DNA of 64,000 bases, from positions 45,605,958-45,669,957 of the forward strand of contig NC_084922.1 of assembly GCF_958298935.1 (NCBI RefSeq), written 5' to 3'. Origin of the DNA: Phragmites australis (Eukaryota > Streptophyta > Magnoliopsida > Poales > Poaceae). The notes beneath the pieces were generated by a model. It had not been told where the DNA came from. It was given only the letters and a program-made list of their open reading frames with translations, and did no database searches. Shown in pieces: positions 24,588-37,500 of this stretch. How positions within the stretch are numbered: the first letter of the stretch is position 1; the number at the start of each line of letters is the position of its first letter. A program made the translations under genes and the position numbers.

Positions 24588-24704
24588 GATTTTTAGTGTC
24601 AGTTCTATATCCGGTATTGATAGTCAGTGACTATCAGTGTCGGTTCAAAACCTGTTACTGATAGTGATTTTAAACCGATACTGATGAGAGTTTTTGCAGT
24701 AGTG
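24588..24704 (-). mobile_element. Lone CACTA (En/Spm) terminus
   Basis: The minus strand from 24704 begins CACTACTGCAAAAACTC and continues with repeated subterminal (T/A)CAGTRTCGGTT and GAACCGACACTGATAGTC units, the pattern of a CACTA end. Only about 120 bp is present and no transposase follows, so it is a fragment. Confidence 0.6.
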
Positions 24705-24948
24705 ACACTTTAACAACTTTCAGGTTTGAAGCATATAAAGTATTTTCTCTTCTCCTGGTTAGCCTTTTGACCCCGAAGGTTACTAATCTCATCCACAAAA
24801 TTTATAATCCTTAAATTTCTGCCAAATGGATTATGATGAAAAAAAACATTATAGAGTCTAGCGCGGGTCACTTGCTAGTTGTAAATATATGTGTTCATTT
24901 TAAATTTTACTTCTCGGCCTTTCAATAGGTGATAGGTTTCAAAAAATT

Positions 24949-25273
24949 AAAACATAGTGTTCCAATACTCTCAAAATTAGAAATACTATTGAAATAATCA
25001 TGATTTTTTAAAAATAAATTGTGGTTTAGATAATGCTATTGTCTCTTAAAAAAAATTAGGCAAAAAAATGACTTGTAAATGAGGAAAAAAAATATAAATT
25101 TTAACATCTTAAAATTTATATTTTTTCTCATTGTACAAGTAATTATTTGCATTGAATTTTTTAGCGCTATATTATAGCATCCTCTGCACCGCATTTTTTC
25201 AAAAAAAAAATCATGAAAAATTCAATAGTATTTTAAATTTTGAGAGCATTGGAACACTGTATTTTTTTTTTAA
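24949..25273. repeat. Foldback MITE, copy 2
   Basis: A long near-palindrome centred near 25110. The left arm has GTTCCAATACTCTCAAAATT, TATTGAAATAATCATGA and, further in, TGCTATTGTCTC; the right arm carries the complements, including TCATGAAAAATTCAATAG and TTGAGAGCATTGGAACAC. Arms are about 150 bp. It shares its terminal motifs with 12784-13096. Transcribed, it would form a long, nearly perfect hairpin. Confidence 0.68.
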
Positions 25274-28200
25274 TATTTCGTTCATTCATGTTGTCTTTCC
25301 AATGTGTGACAATAGCAGGTTAGAATTGCAAATTTTTAAAATGAAAACATATATTTACATATTTTGGATTAAAAATAAAAAATCTTGAGTTTAGGACATA
25401 GGCGGATCTGGTGGGTAGGCATAGGACTACTTAGGTATTCGGCCTATTATTGTACAAGTATGTGTAGGGGTCAGGGAGCGTGATGATGTGAGCACAGAGC
25501 ACAGCCTCTTACCAGCATAGATGTTTGAGATTCAATGTTACAATTCTATGAGTTTCAATTTATTTGGTACTAATATTTGATGATCATTATAGAAGAGAAT
25601 GTATCTTGGTGTTATTGATAAAATTTAATAAGAGTTTATCAGCAAGTAGTTACTAATTGCATTATCCTTGCATAGAAAATCATGTACTAGCTTTGAACCT
25701 TATATAGAAATTGGGAAAAGGGAGAGGGAAGCAGTACTAGCCAGTAGCTGGAGCAGATGCATTGCACGATAGAGTAATAGTTGTTAGTTATTTTAATATT
25801 TGTTTGACAAATATCGATGTTATTTTTTCTTTATTATTCAAATTACTCATATGATACTTAATTAGCAAAAAATAGAAATTAGATTGTATGGTTTGTGCTA
25901 AACTTTAAACCATTATATGGCTTAATCACATTTACCGAGCTGGATATTTTTTCTAAAGTAAGCGAGGATGACATAATACAGACTTTCGTGACTATGAGAA
26001 AGCGCAAAGCGAAGAATTTATAGTAGTTTTGTAACCTTCTATTTATATAAGATCTTATTTCATATTTAAACAATCTATATTGTATTTTTTGTAAAATTTG
26101 AACTTATTTGTTACATTGACGATATTATAATTTTTTAAAATATATTTGTATTGTGATTCTAATTTTTTTATTTACATATTAATTGTATGGTCTTATAAAA
26201 AATTATAGTGTCTATCTAATACAAAAAATTCTAGTTCTGTCACTTAGTTGGATCACGTGAAACTTTCCTCCGTGCCCATACTAGCAAAGTAGCAATCCGC
26301 AACGTCGCAGCTAGAGCCTATCGGCGACGACGGATCCTTGGACTAAATGATCGAGAGTGAGCTAGGCCTTGTAGCCGACGGACCACTGGCTCTAGCCCAT
26401 TTCGGTTCTTGCGCTCTCTGCATCGCCACGTCTCTATCACCTGAAACTCTTCTCCATGTCCATACTGGCAAATCTGTCAGTTCTGCATGATTTGTACACG
26501 TACCATCCTTTATTGGTTTACCTCCTTTCAACCACCTGAAATTATTTTAGATCTCACACGGGCACACACCTTCCCCGAGGCAAGAAGACTTGCAGAGTTG
26601 CAGGTACCCAGGGAAGTAACGAATACCAAAGCCTTTCGTTCCTGACCTTTCATTTGATCTGGACCCAAAACGGAGCAGAACGGGCATACACATCCATGCA
26701 TCGTCACAGTGTGCCTGGTTTGGGGGTACGAATGGCCCAAGCGTCCAGAAAGGCATGGCGAAACGCCTGCCCCGCACGGTGCGCAAACAGCGACGTCTCC
26801 TCAGCGCCATGCTAAGCCGCACAGCGTGTGAGCTGGCCAGGCGCACTGCCATAGACACAGGCACACAGCTATGAACTCTTCTGCACTCTGCACACTCGGC
26901 TCTGCTATGACGAGTATTCTGTACTGTATCTCTCGAGTGCTGCAGTAACCTGTAGCACTGCCTTTTTTATTCGTTTCTTTTGACCCAGCGCACCACTGCG
27001 CGGGCACACAGTGTACGTACATACGTGCGGAGTGTTTTGAAATACGAATGAGGAGATTTCAAATAGTGGCGTGCGTCCTTTATGGTTTCAGGGACGGTGC
27101 TCTGATCGTGGCAGCAGTACTGATCGAAAACCATGCACAAAGTAATCATGACGGAGAGCCAGGGAGCATTGAAGGAAGGGAACAACAGAGCTTGACGGGT
27201 TGCCTGCCGTCCCCTGGCCTGCTACTGCTAGTAAGCAAGACAAGGCTGGCCTTCATGTGGACTGTGGCAATCTTTTCGGTTGATTTGGGCGCCTCGGTGG
27301 TCGCTGCGCCCTGTGCACTGTGGGTAAAAACATCGTTTTTATCTCTGCACTGAGAGGGAAGGGTACAGACGTACAGCTGCAATATGCCAATGTCAGGGTT
27401 TCAGGGACGAGACGGCAAACCATATACTCCACCTGTGTCAGGGTTACAGGAGTACTACACATACATGCATGGACATGACCACAAGAAACTAGAAAGTAAA
27501 CCTCCTGTGCCTTTGGAGATGATCTAGTTTTTGAGTTACGAAAGCCTTTCATTAGCACTTTGTTTGCTTCTTATTTTGGATACGAAGTTATATGAAAGCA
27601 TCTCTTTGGACGTAACTGTGAAATCCTTCCACTCAAGCTGTAAATATTCTCCCGACTAATTAGATTTCATGGCAAGGTACAACAATATCAAAAAGAGTGA
27701 AGTAGTGTTTGTTTAGAGACGCTAATGTAGCAGCTCGGCTCTGTGCCAAACAACCTACACCTAGCTCCTCACATCATTTGACGTAACTGTATCGTGATTT
27801 GCTCGCTGATGTGCTAATTTTCAATAGGCTCGTGTATTAGTGATGGAGTTATAACGTGCAATTATGTTAGATCAACCAATTCCCTTCCTAACCGGTGTAT
27901 GTGGCTTGATCCATAACAGCTGATGAATAAATTGCACTCCTGAGTGATTCTGGGGAGGGAAAAAAGAAAAGAAAAGTGTATTTGTTCAGATTCCTTCCAG
28001 ACAACCACTTGATCGAGCACTTCATGGGATACCACTAAACAGACGAGTTGTAGCTTTCACGGCCGCACTCGATTTGATCGTTCAGCTTGAACGTCCAGAA
28101 GGAAACAAGACGAGAGAATTTGTCTTGAATCCTGATATATTCTCCTATCAGCTTTCATCCGTGCTTACTGGTACTAAAATAAATCATGAACTCGGTACCA

Positions 28201-29565
28201 GCTGGACCATCAATAATTGCTGACGAAGGAATTACATAGATCGTTGTCCAAACTAACCGCAGTATCAGTAGTAGCCCGATCTTTCCTTTTGCATGGCCCT
28301 CGTCAAGTCCATTTGTCACTGCTCCATGTTTGATCCGCTGCACAAAGGTTTGAAAACTAGCCCCCCGCAGATGCAGATAGCCATTTCAAAGTAGACATCG
28401 AGATAAATATGCCCTGCACAGCAGAGTAGTAATTTATCACATGCAATTCAGGTAATGCGTGCGATTTGCTGCGGAAACAATTTGGAGTAAAAGGCAGATC
28501 GACACGCATCAGACTGGAATCATAGGATAGGCTACGCCAAAACCTGAAATTATGGACTGGATGGTCCAGACAGCGGCCTTACCTAGACGACAATTGGTAA
28601 GATTAAGATGGGGCCGTCCTACCCGGCAAAAATCACCAAAATTCCTTTTGCCAACAACAGCGATAATAAATGAGCTGAGTGACACCGATACGCAGGCTGA
28701 GAAGATATCGAAACTTGCAGCGGCAAAGCCACATCCAATCTCCTACAGTAACGAAGCAGAGAGATAGACCGTGGAAAGTGTGGAGAACAGCCAGATCGAG
28801 CTCAGAACAGCGAAGAAGGCCCGATAGAGGTAGCTCGCTCGTCACGACAGGGAATAAAAGTCTGCCTCCTGCTTCTATCGTGCTTTCACGTCTCGTAAAT
28901 GCAAACGCAAATGGTTGGTCCGGTCAGCTTGCCCTGCTGCGTATTTCATGTATGCATTGTCCCCTGAGACCTGACAGTAACTTTCAGCTGCATCACCAAT
29001 TCAGCATTGCATTGTTGGGACGTAGCTACTTGCAGGCAGGCGAGTTTGCTCACGAATCTATCACTTGCAGGGAGCCGCGAACGTGAGAAAACGAGATGAA
29101 ACAGGCAAGTCCCTGAAATGACGCAGAAGGCAAAGCCACGAGCCCACGGCCACCGATCTTGCACAAGCCCATGAAACTAGCAACGCAGCCGGAGTCAAGC
29201 TCCTGCGAGGGATTGAAATGAAGCTTTGACAAACATTCGCTGAACAAACTCGACCCTTAACACGCTTCATGGTAAAAAGACAAGGTTGTCTCTCTGCTTA
29301 CGGGACATGTCGGCATTGTCCTGCCCCTACGTCCTGCCTATGTAGCAACTTGCATGCACATGTGTGGGTCTTGCCTCCCTGTGGCCGGGATCCTCTGTAT
29401 ACAGGATCAGTGGTAATTGTGAATTCAGCGCTGCGATGTACCGAGGTGAATCAGAAATACTAGTATTCCAACGCTCGGTGCACGCGTACCCCAGAATCTC
29501 AAGGTGGAACAGTGCAGCCATGTCGCAGAAGATCCACATTTCCTGCTCGACTTTTCCCTCCCAAA
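25274..29565. other. Intergenic, upstream of the first OFP gene
   Basis: No supported gene. 25380-26240 is AT-rich and looks like decayed transposon DNA. 26252-26300 and 26438-26486 are an imperfect direct repeat (GAAACT, CTCC, TGTCCATACT/TGCCCATACT, GGCAAA/AGCAAA). 26500-29560 is moderately GC-rich, unique-looking sequence with short open frames on both strands but no domain; it is the likely regulatory upstream of the gene at 29683. Confidence 0.4.
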
Positions 29566-29569
29566 CTCC

Positions 29570-29576
29570 TTTAAAA
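29570..29576 (+). promoter_or_regulatory. TATA-like box of first OFP gene
   Basis: TTTAAAA about 107 bp before the ATG, followed by a C-rich leader with CA dinucleotides near 29600. Position fits; the match to TATAWAW is imperfect. Confidence 0.4.
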
Positions 29577-29682
29577 CCAAGCTGCACAACCTAAGCAATG
29601 TCGCTCCATATTTTGAAGGTCCATACCAAACCCTCCCCTTGTCCCTCCTCCGGTTCACCTCTAACAATCCAACACCACGGCA

Positions 29683-30393
29683 ATGGTCACCAGGAGGCTG
29701 GCCTTGAGCTCCCTTTTCCAAACCAAGGCCAAGGACACCTCGCCGCCACCACCTACCATGGCGCCTGCATGGCCGTGGCCGTCATGCAAGAACCCAAGAA
29801 CGCAGTCCTCCCGGGCCGCGCAGCCGCCGGGCGCTAGGACCATGGCTTCTATCTTCCTCGACTCCGCAGAGTCCTCCTTCACGGCCTCCTCCGCGCGGAA
29901 GGACTGCTCCGACAGCCTCTCCACATCGTCCGAGGCGTCGGCGCTCGCTGGCGACACGGCGGACGACGCCGTCGTGCGCGGTCTCCTCTCCGACCGGCTC
30001 CTCTTCGACCCGGGCGTGTCGGCCACGAGCTCCATACTCGAGGAGAAGGCCGCGGCGGCTGGCGCTGCAGGCGAGGCTTTCGTCGGCGGCGTGGCTGTCG
30101 CGTTCGAGTCGGCGGACCCGTACGTGGACTTCCGGGCTTCCATGGAGGAGATGGTGTCCGCGCAGGGGGTCGGCGACTGGGGCTGGCTGGAGGAGATGCT
30201 GGGGTGGTACCTGCGAGCCAACGACAAGGACACGCACTGCGCCATCGTGGCGGCGTTCATCGACGTCGTGGTCGCCATAGCCGACCCAGCTCGCGCGTCG
30301 CGCTCTCCCCGGAGCTCTGCGTGCACGTTTCCAGCAGTAGAGTTGAGAAGAGCAAAGCTGGGGCACTCACCGCATGATAGCCTCTTGCCTTAG
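29683..30393 (+). CDS. OVATE family protein (OFP), first copy
   Basis: Single exon, 236 residues. The N-terminus has basic MVTRRLALSSLFQTK and then WPWPSCKNPRTQS, a motif seen in one OFP subgroup. Residues 55-135 are Ala/Ser-rich. The OVATE domain spans about 138-200: FESADPYVDFRASMEEMV, a short loop, WGWLEEMLGWYLRANDKDTH, then IVAAFIDVVVAIA. OFPs are plant-specific transcriptional repressors that bind TALE homeodomain (KNOX/BELL) proteins and TRM proteins and affect cell division plane, organ shape and brassinosteroid response. The domain is complete; the tail after 200 is short and unremarkable. The start at 29683 is the first ATG after the leader and gives the expected basic N-terminus. 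A second OFP gene lies convergently 8.5 kb downstream. Which rice or Arabidopsis OFP it matches was not determined. Confidence 0.88.
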   Translation: MVTRRLALSSLFQTKAKDTSPPPPTMAPAWPWPSCKNPRTQSSRAAQPPGARTMASIFLDSAESSFTASSARKDCSDSLSTSSEASALAGDTADDAVVRGLLSDRLLFDPGVSATSSILEEKAAAAGAAGEAFVGGVAVAFESADPYVDFRASMEEMVSAQGVGDWGWLEEMLGWYLRANDKDTHCAIVAAFIDVVVAIADPARASRSPRSSACTFPAVELRRAKLGHSPHDSLLP

Positions 30394-31873
30394 ATGAACT
30401 AACCTTCATGGTTTGGCTTGTGTACGTTAATCTCGTCGTGCTTAATTAGTACTATAGACTGCATTAGATGTCTAGATGATCAATCTACGTTGATTCATCT
30501 GCTATTCAGGTTAACAGTTTGCACGAGCTAACCGTGAAAAGTTTTGAGCGTCGGGGCTCAGAGCATGTATGCGTAAACTACCTTAATTAGCAATTTGCGC
30601 ACTATGCGATGGATGCATGATCATACATAAGTTCATCACGATCGAGTAAAAAAGTACTAGTAAAAAAAACTCAAATCACGGAGAGAAGACATATCCTAGC
30701 TTCGTCTTAAACTATGGAATATCCAACCCTGGCCGGCCGGAAAACTACAGCTTTTTGCGAGCACTGAGCCCGGTGGGCGGCCTATCAAGTGGAGGTGCCC
30801 TCTTATCGCTCGATTAAAAAAATACTGTTACTAGTAGAGTAAAATGACAATAAGACAGATACATATGGCGACCGGCAGTCGTGCTGGACTGCCCCGCCCC
30901 ATAGATCACCATCGGAGTGCGCCTGACTAGCAGATGAGTTATCAATGATTATGATGCAAGACGAATGGTGGTACCATACGGTAAACCAGGCTCGTCCATG
31001 AGACCATGAGGGAAGTGAGCATAGGGCCCCAAAAGTTAAGGGCCTAGAATTTAGCATGTGTATTAGGTAATAGGAGTACTAATTAGTAATTAATTTCCTT
31101 AACTGTATCAGCGGTTCCACCTTCCTGTAATCTTCCCTGTTTCCGGCGCCCTCTTATCTCCTAGTAGTGTTTTCCTGTCAAGATTAACCGCTGTCCTCCT
31201 GATTTTTCTCCTCATAATTAATTCGCGATTTCCCAAAAAAAAGAGAGACTCGTTGGTTGTCAAAAGGCTCAAAACCAAAGTTGTTCATGTTGGATCGGGA
31301 CCGCGGAAGCCATATAAGCCATGCTAATCCGGTTGTTTTGTTGCTGCAATTAACTATGGTTTTGTTCTTTCTGTACTTGTGCATTTTACCGGTGTTTTAT
31401 TTTTCAGCCATGTTTTAGATTTCACACATTCTACAATAACACAAGAAATGCTTCGATTTCACACATTATACAATAACATAAGAAAGACTCAATATATTGA
31501 CCACAATATCAGTTGAGAGTAATATTGTGGAGAAGATTAATTATGAAGCTCTAATTGAAGATTCATTTCAAATAATACTAGAAGAATGATGTTTTTCAAG
31601 TAAATATTATATACTACTAGTTTATAGTTTGAAGGTGTGCCTTTTAGCAATATATGCGATTCCATTATGGTAGCACAGCCCCCCTGGAACAGTGGTACCC
31701 TACTTTATGCACTTGCATGCATAGTGGCGTCCGACGCGCTTAGCGGACCACCATCTCAATATTCAGTAATGCACTTTGTTAGGTATTAATTTTTAATCTA
31801 AACATCAAGATCACTAGCTCCAGTAAATGAATACCACTGAAATATTAGTGCGGAAGCGTGAGATCAAACCTAA
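30394..31873. other. Non-genic 3' region of first OFP gene
   Basis: No gene seen. Contains a two-copy direct repeat (ATTTCACACATT then TACAATAACA) at about 31419 and 31455, and AT-rich DNA leading into the copia LTR. Confidence 0.4.
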
Positions 31874-32310
31874 GTTTGGTGATACATTAGGTCTTGATGT
31901 TTGCTCGAAGCAGATCAGCAACGTGATGCACATGTAAACGTTGCAGTGGATGCCAGCCTGCTGAAGAGGTTGATACAGTGCATAAGATTGTCAGTGCGGT
32001 AGTCGTAGTCGACGTGTTGATGTCGCTGATCGCCGTCATAGTCAAGTGGGCGCAATGGCAGCGACAGCAGCGGTCTTCACCCCATTATAACGCTCTTATG
32101 ATCAATTAGGATTGTTAGGGGAGCGGCTAAGGCTTACGTGAATCATCCTCAATGCCAGAACCTTCGTTCTGTTTTATAAGTCATCGCATAGGATGGGAAC
32201 GCAACCAACTGAGGTTGGTCGTGCCTCTGATCAGGGCACATAGGTGGGACGTGCTCCCCCTTAGGGCTCGATCCCTGAATGACTCATAATGGAGCCAAGA
32301 TCAAAACATC
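31874..32310 (-). repeat. Copia LTR (3' LTR of the 31.9-kb element)
   Basis: Direct repeat of 34080-34507 with scattered substitutions and small indels; the outer edge may extend some tens of bases further left (31790 on). Confidence 0.65.
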
Positions 32311-34079
32311 GATGTTCTTCCCTTGATCGTAAGACTAACATAATGAGCCCACTCTCGATAAAATAGCACACCAAGGCTAAACATTACAATAGCTAATGAA
32401 ATACCATTGAAACCCAATAACCTATACCATACTACCTCATCTCGAAATGGATATTCGTTATGCTTAATGAGAGTTGGTTTGCTTTATGGTTATCTTATCT
32501 AGAATCACGGGCTTTTCAATAACCTCATGTCGGCAACATAATCACAAAAAATATGGGGTGGTAAGCATTTAGTGAGCGATGCCGCAAGCATTAATTCAAT
32601 ATTAATATGCTCAACATTGATGGTTTGATTTTGAACTCTATCTTTTATAATATAACACTTAATGTCGATGTGTTTGGCAATACCACACGACTTAAAAAAT
32701 ATTGTGTAAGTAGTTTTGTAATGCTGTCTTACATTCTTAATTCTAAGATAATATAAATTCTTTAGCCATACAGCTTGTCTGGTAGCCTCATAATATGCTA
32801 CAAACTCAGCTTACATCGTTGACGATGACGTAAGTATCTATTTGGAACTTTTTCACGAGATAGCTACTCTAGTGAGGGTGAGGATAAAACATACCCTAGA
32901 TTTTAATAATATCCACACACCTTGTAAATAGATTCTTAAAATGAGTATGTAGTGCTTAGTGAATTGCGAATAGTGAAGGGCTTTCTTAATGGCTTTTCAG
33001 TGGTCCAATCCTGAATTTGACTGATATATGCCAAGTATTTTGGTTATGAAAACTAAAAACAGGGCGTGTTCATAATACTTCTGATAGCTGAAGCATAAGG
33101 AACTGACTTCATCTGATCAGTTTCATAATGGTTCCTCGGACATCACATATCAAAATATCCTAAAATTATTGCCCTTAACAGTAGAAGCATGCAAGGCAGA
33201 GCACTTATGCATATTGTATTTCTTTATCACTATATCCATGTATGCCTTTGAACCTATCTCGGTGAACATCAATACAAAGAACATAAAAGCTTCACCGAGA
33301 TCCTTCTTAAGACTAGGATGATGAATTTTCTCCTTTTAAACTTTACTTAAATGCAGTTATCAATATCCTTATGATTTGAACCAAAACAAAAAGAATCATT
33401 AGTTGAGCTTTATTATTGTCAATACCTTCTCTAATCTATTGGGAGTTTCTACCAAGTCCCATTCACCATTATCACTCAGACTTTAATTCATCTTTCATGG
33501 CATTAAGCCACTCAGGGGAAAGTTCTTTATATAAGTTGGGATCTTCTGGGACTGTTGAGCCTCATCGTTAGATGCTTCTTTAAGAATTTCATAAACCTCA
33601 ACAGCTCCCCCTCAAACTATGCAATGGTTAGAGTTAGAGAGGTCTAAAGGGTGGAGAATCAATGCCTTAATGAGCTGTTCTATTATCCCGCTCAAAACGT
33701 GGCAAAAAAAAAAGACAATGACACGGTTTCGAATAAGTCTCATTACTCACATCACAAACATTCAGAGATATCAAAAATTTATTCAAAGGAAGCATGACTA
33801 ATAATTTTTGAATTTAAAATTAATGATACACTTATTGTTTACAAAATTACTTAATAACCATAATCGTCCAACGAAGAAACTAAAATAAGATTTCTCCTGA
33901 CGGAAAGAGCATGAAAACATTATTAATTGAGCTACTTCTTAAATTTATAATCCCCTTGAAATTTTCTTTTACTAGAGCCGCTAACATTATACACATAATC
34001 TTTATTTTCGGCACTCAGCCTCTTCTCCTCTTGGATACACATTGTGATCAAGTCGCTCATAGCCTATTTCTCCTCCTGA

Positions 34080-34507
34080 GTTTGGAGATGCCATTAGGTC
34101 TTGATGTTTGCTCGGAGCAGATCAACAACATGATGCACATGTAAGCGATGCAGTGGATGCCGGCCTGAGGAAGAGGTTGATGCAGTGCATAAGGTTGTCG
34201 GTGCGGTAGTCGCAACCGACGTGTCAATGTCGCTGATCGTCGGCATAGTCAAGTGGGCGCGGCGGCGGCGATCTTCACCCCATTACGACACCCTTATGAT
34301 CGGTTAGGGTTGTTAGGGGATGACTAAGGCTTACGTGAATCTGTCATCCTCAATGCTAGACCCTCCGTTCTGTTTTATAGTCGTCGCACAGGATGGGACC
34401 ACAAGCAACTGAGATTTGCACCCTCGATCAGGATGCATAGGTGGGATATGCTCTCCCTTAGAACTCGGTCCCTGGTTGACTCATAATGGAACCGAGACAA
34501 AACACCA
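34080..34507 (-). repeat. Copia LTR (5' LTR of the 31.9-kb element)
   Basis: Partner of 31874-32310. The outer end is near 34507, where similarity to the other copy stops. Confidence 0.65.
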
Positions 34508-37500
34508 ACCCACTTGTCATACAAAATATCGGCAAACTAGATTTGTTGTATTGGAAATGCCATGTAGCTTTCGCATGAACTTTTTTAGGTTTTCAGTTGA
34601 ACTTTTCACCTTTTGATTTTTTTATACGTTTCAACTTTTGATTTGATTGAAGATTCGTGCTCAGCTGTTGGAGTAGCCAACTTCTCCCGTGACCATTGCT
34701 GCGAGTTAGGGCACGGTGCTGTAGTTAGACAGTGCATCTCGGCAACGCTATGTTCCATGAGGTGAAAATACCACTGCCAACAGCACCCAGCTAAGATGTA
34801 AAAAGCAATCTGCAAAAGCAAAAGGCTGAGATGTATGCCCGACAACTCAACTTGACCTAAATATTAATATAGCTTGCGCAATTATTTTGTGTAAACTAAA
34901 ATATATTGCATCTGTTATACGACTCTAATTATTATGGATAGAAAATTAGTCTTCTATTTGTGAGGGGCCGACTAGCGCCTAATCCGCAATTAGTTGAAGG
35001 ACCTCAAGCATGTGTCGGCTGAACGAATTGACAGACGGCAATAAAGGCGAATCTCAATCAAACTCGAGACCAAAGAAGGGGAAGGGGATGCACAATTTTG
35101 GCAGCTCAAGTAGTACGTGGAAGGGAACCGTAGCCTTGTACTCAGCTGACGGCATGGTTCCCATCCCTCAATCCTTGATGCATCTTCCTCGGTTGTTGTA
35201 GCTGCTTCCTCCGAGGTCTCTCACTTGGGCCCCTTGAACCATCGCAGCCCCCCTTCATTCGCCCATACATCGCCTACTTCCTTGCTTTTGCCGCGGTCAC
35301 CCCTTCTTTGTTTGTGCCATCTTTGTCAAGCATTGCCTTTGTGGCTAGCCCACCCATGATGGTGATTTCCAGCAAGGTGCGCACGGTAGACCGCCGCCAA
35401 ACGTCTACATCTATAAAAAAATCCTACAAAAATTCTACCTACGTGCTTCAGCACGTTGATGATAGCAACCTTGAATGCTGGTTTGAAATAAGCAATTAAA
35501 AGACAATCCTGAATAAACTCCAATTTCTTCTGCAATCCCTCGGCCGTTGCAGATAGAGAGAGCGAACCGAACCTGGTAGTGGTGCTGGGGGTGGTGGACG
35601 GGGACGACGCCACCGGCTACAAGGGCTGCAGGTTCGCCCGAGGAAGACGGCAGTGCGCAGCAACCACCCGCAGGCAGCGGCTGCGGCTGCGGCTGCGGCT
35701 GCGAGGAGTAAATTGCTAAGGCCCATGCTCCTCAGCATTTGTTATTGGGCTCGAGTTGTCTTGTGGGCTGTTTAGGTTTGTGTATATTGGGGTCGTGCGG
35801 GATGCAAGCCACTCTAAAGTTTTCTTTTCCTTTTGGGTGGAGATTCCTACTGCCATGTGGCTACTCCCGATTCCCAAACAAACAACAACAGATAGATTAG
35901 TTGTCGATCAGCACCCATGTAAGTTAAAACCTAGTATAGCGTTGCAAAGAAAGCTGCTATGCATGCGCAGGGAGGTTTCAAGAACTAGCAATTTTTAGGA
36001 TTGCTATACCAGCTATTACGAGCAACTATGTATACTTACCATCAAACAGTTGTACATTGACTTTGTCAGGGATAATTAAAGTAGATTGCTCTACGCAGGA
36101 GTAGCACAGTTTGGATCCGGACTAGCACTCCCGTACTCTACACTATACCACTTGCAACAATGGAAAGAAAAACCGCATCGATCATTAGGTACAAGGCCAT
36201 GAACACGGCACATCATTGATGGTGTTTTGGACGCGTGTGGAGTGAAGCTCGGCGGCACGCGCAGCGCAGCTTTACCGGCTCGCTCGGGTCGATCACAGCC
36301 TCACAGGATAGGGCGGATCGGGATTAGTGATCCGGTAATAAATGTAAGTAAATCCAAAGCACCCCCTCCCTCGCTTGCTACACATGTGTAGCCGCCGCCT
36401 CGACGGCACGGGCTACCCCATAATGACCCGGCGCGCGTGTGCGGCCGCTCGCGCTCGCATTGGCCCCTTCGCGGTTCGCATATGGAGTTGCGCACGCGAT
36501 TTGGAGCGTATGCGCCGCCGTGCGCCGGCCAAAGGCACCGGTCCGTGATCCCTTTTACGACCGTGTCAGCATTAATGGGCGTGCTGCGTTGCCATGCCTT
36601 GCCTCGCCGCGCGGGCTCGCGAGTCGCGACTCCGCTCGCTGCCGCGCCCGTGTCGCGATCGCCCTCGGACAAAACGCCGCAGCGGGGTGGCCCTCCGCGC
36701 TCTGGCTGGGGGCGCAGCTTGCACTGACTAGGGGCTCGGCCGCCGATCGCAGATAGCTAGCGCCCAAAGCACTGACCATGTCAGGGTCACGAACTCCTGA
36801 GACAGCCCCCACCTGCCGAAAGCCGGCCGCGCTTAGCTAGCCAATGCGGACAACCTGGTATTCATTCGTTGCAGGCTCTCCGCCTGCACCGTTTCGGGGT
36901 AGAGGCTAAGCTTAAGTTGAATCGTATAAATGGGCTGAAAAAGAAAAATATTTCATTGTTTGTATTTGTTTGGATAGCTCGAATGAGTTTTTTTGTTGAC
37001 TCAATTTGAAGGTAATTTGAAGGTGTACGAGTGGATGTAAGAGTTAAATATTATGATTTTTTATTTATGTAAAAAAGATTTTATGATATTGATAAATGAG
37101 TTCGTCTGTATAAACGGATATAGAGCTGAATCCGTAGAGCCAGTCTGTAAAGTAAAGCTTAAACTTTCAGGCTAAAATGAGATCATATATTTGTATCTAT
37201 CGAATTAAACTATAACAGTAGATATAAATAGTTAAATATATTTTTTATAAGATTGTACGTGTCTATCGAGATAGGCTAGAAAAAAATCGAGCAACATCAC
37301 ACCTTAACAGGATCGTGGTGATCGCTGGTCGTGTTTCACTGTCTCACCACCGGGTGGTTTTGCTGATTTTACTGCGACGGTACGACTGAAAATCCACGGG
37401 AATACCCTTCGCAAAAAAAAAAAACCACGGGAGTACGTTGCCTGTGCTGAAGTTGAGAAGAAAGATCACGGGCATCGGTGGTACTTTCGTCCTGGCGGAT

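Larger units (their letters stand above)
31874..34507 (-). mobile_element. Internally deleted Ty1/copia element with both LTRs
   Basis: Two direct repeats of about 430 bp, 31874-32310 and 34080-34507, both starting GTTTGG(T/A)GAT and sharing ATTAGGTCTTGATGTTTGCT and CTTCACCCCATTA. They are diverged LTRs. Between them the minus strand holds broken RT and RNase H sequence corresponding to 46400-48060 of the longer element in this window; gag, protease and integrase are missing. LTR divergence is high by eye, so the insertion is old. Coding is destroyed. Confidence 0.7.

Noticed and set aside
29661..30366. Long open frames on the strand opposite the first OFP gene
   Set aside because: They are a composition effect of the GC-rich OFP coding sequence; no domain and no promoter context.
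36301..36812. Overlapping frames on both strands in the GC-rich island
   Set aside because: Arg/Ala/Pro-rich in every frame, the signature of base composition rather than coding.
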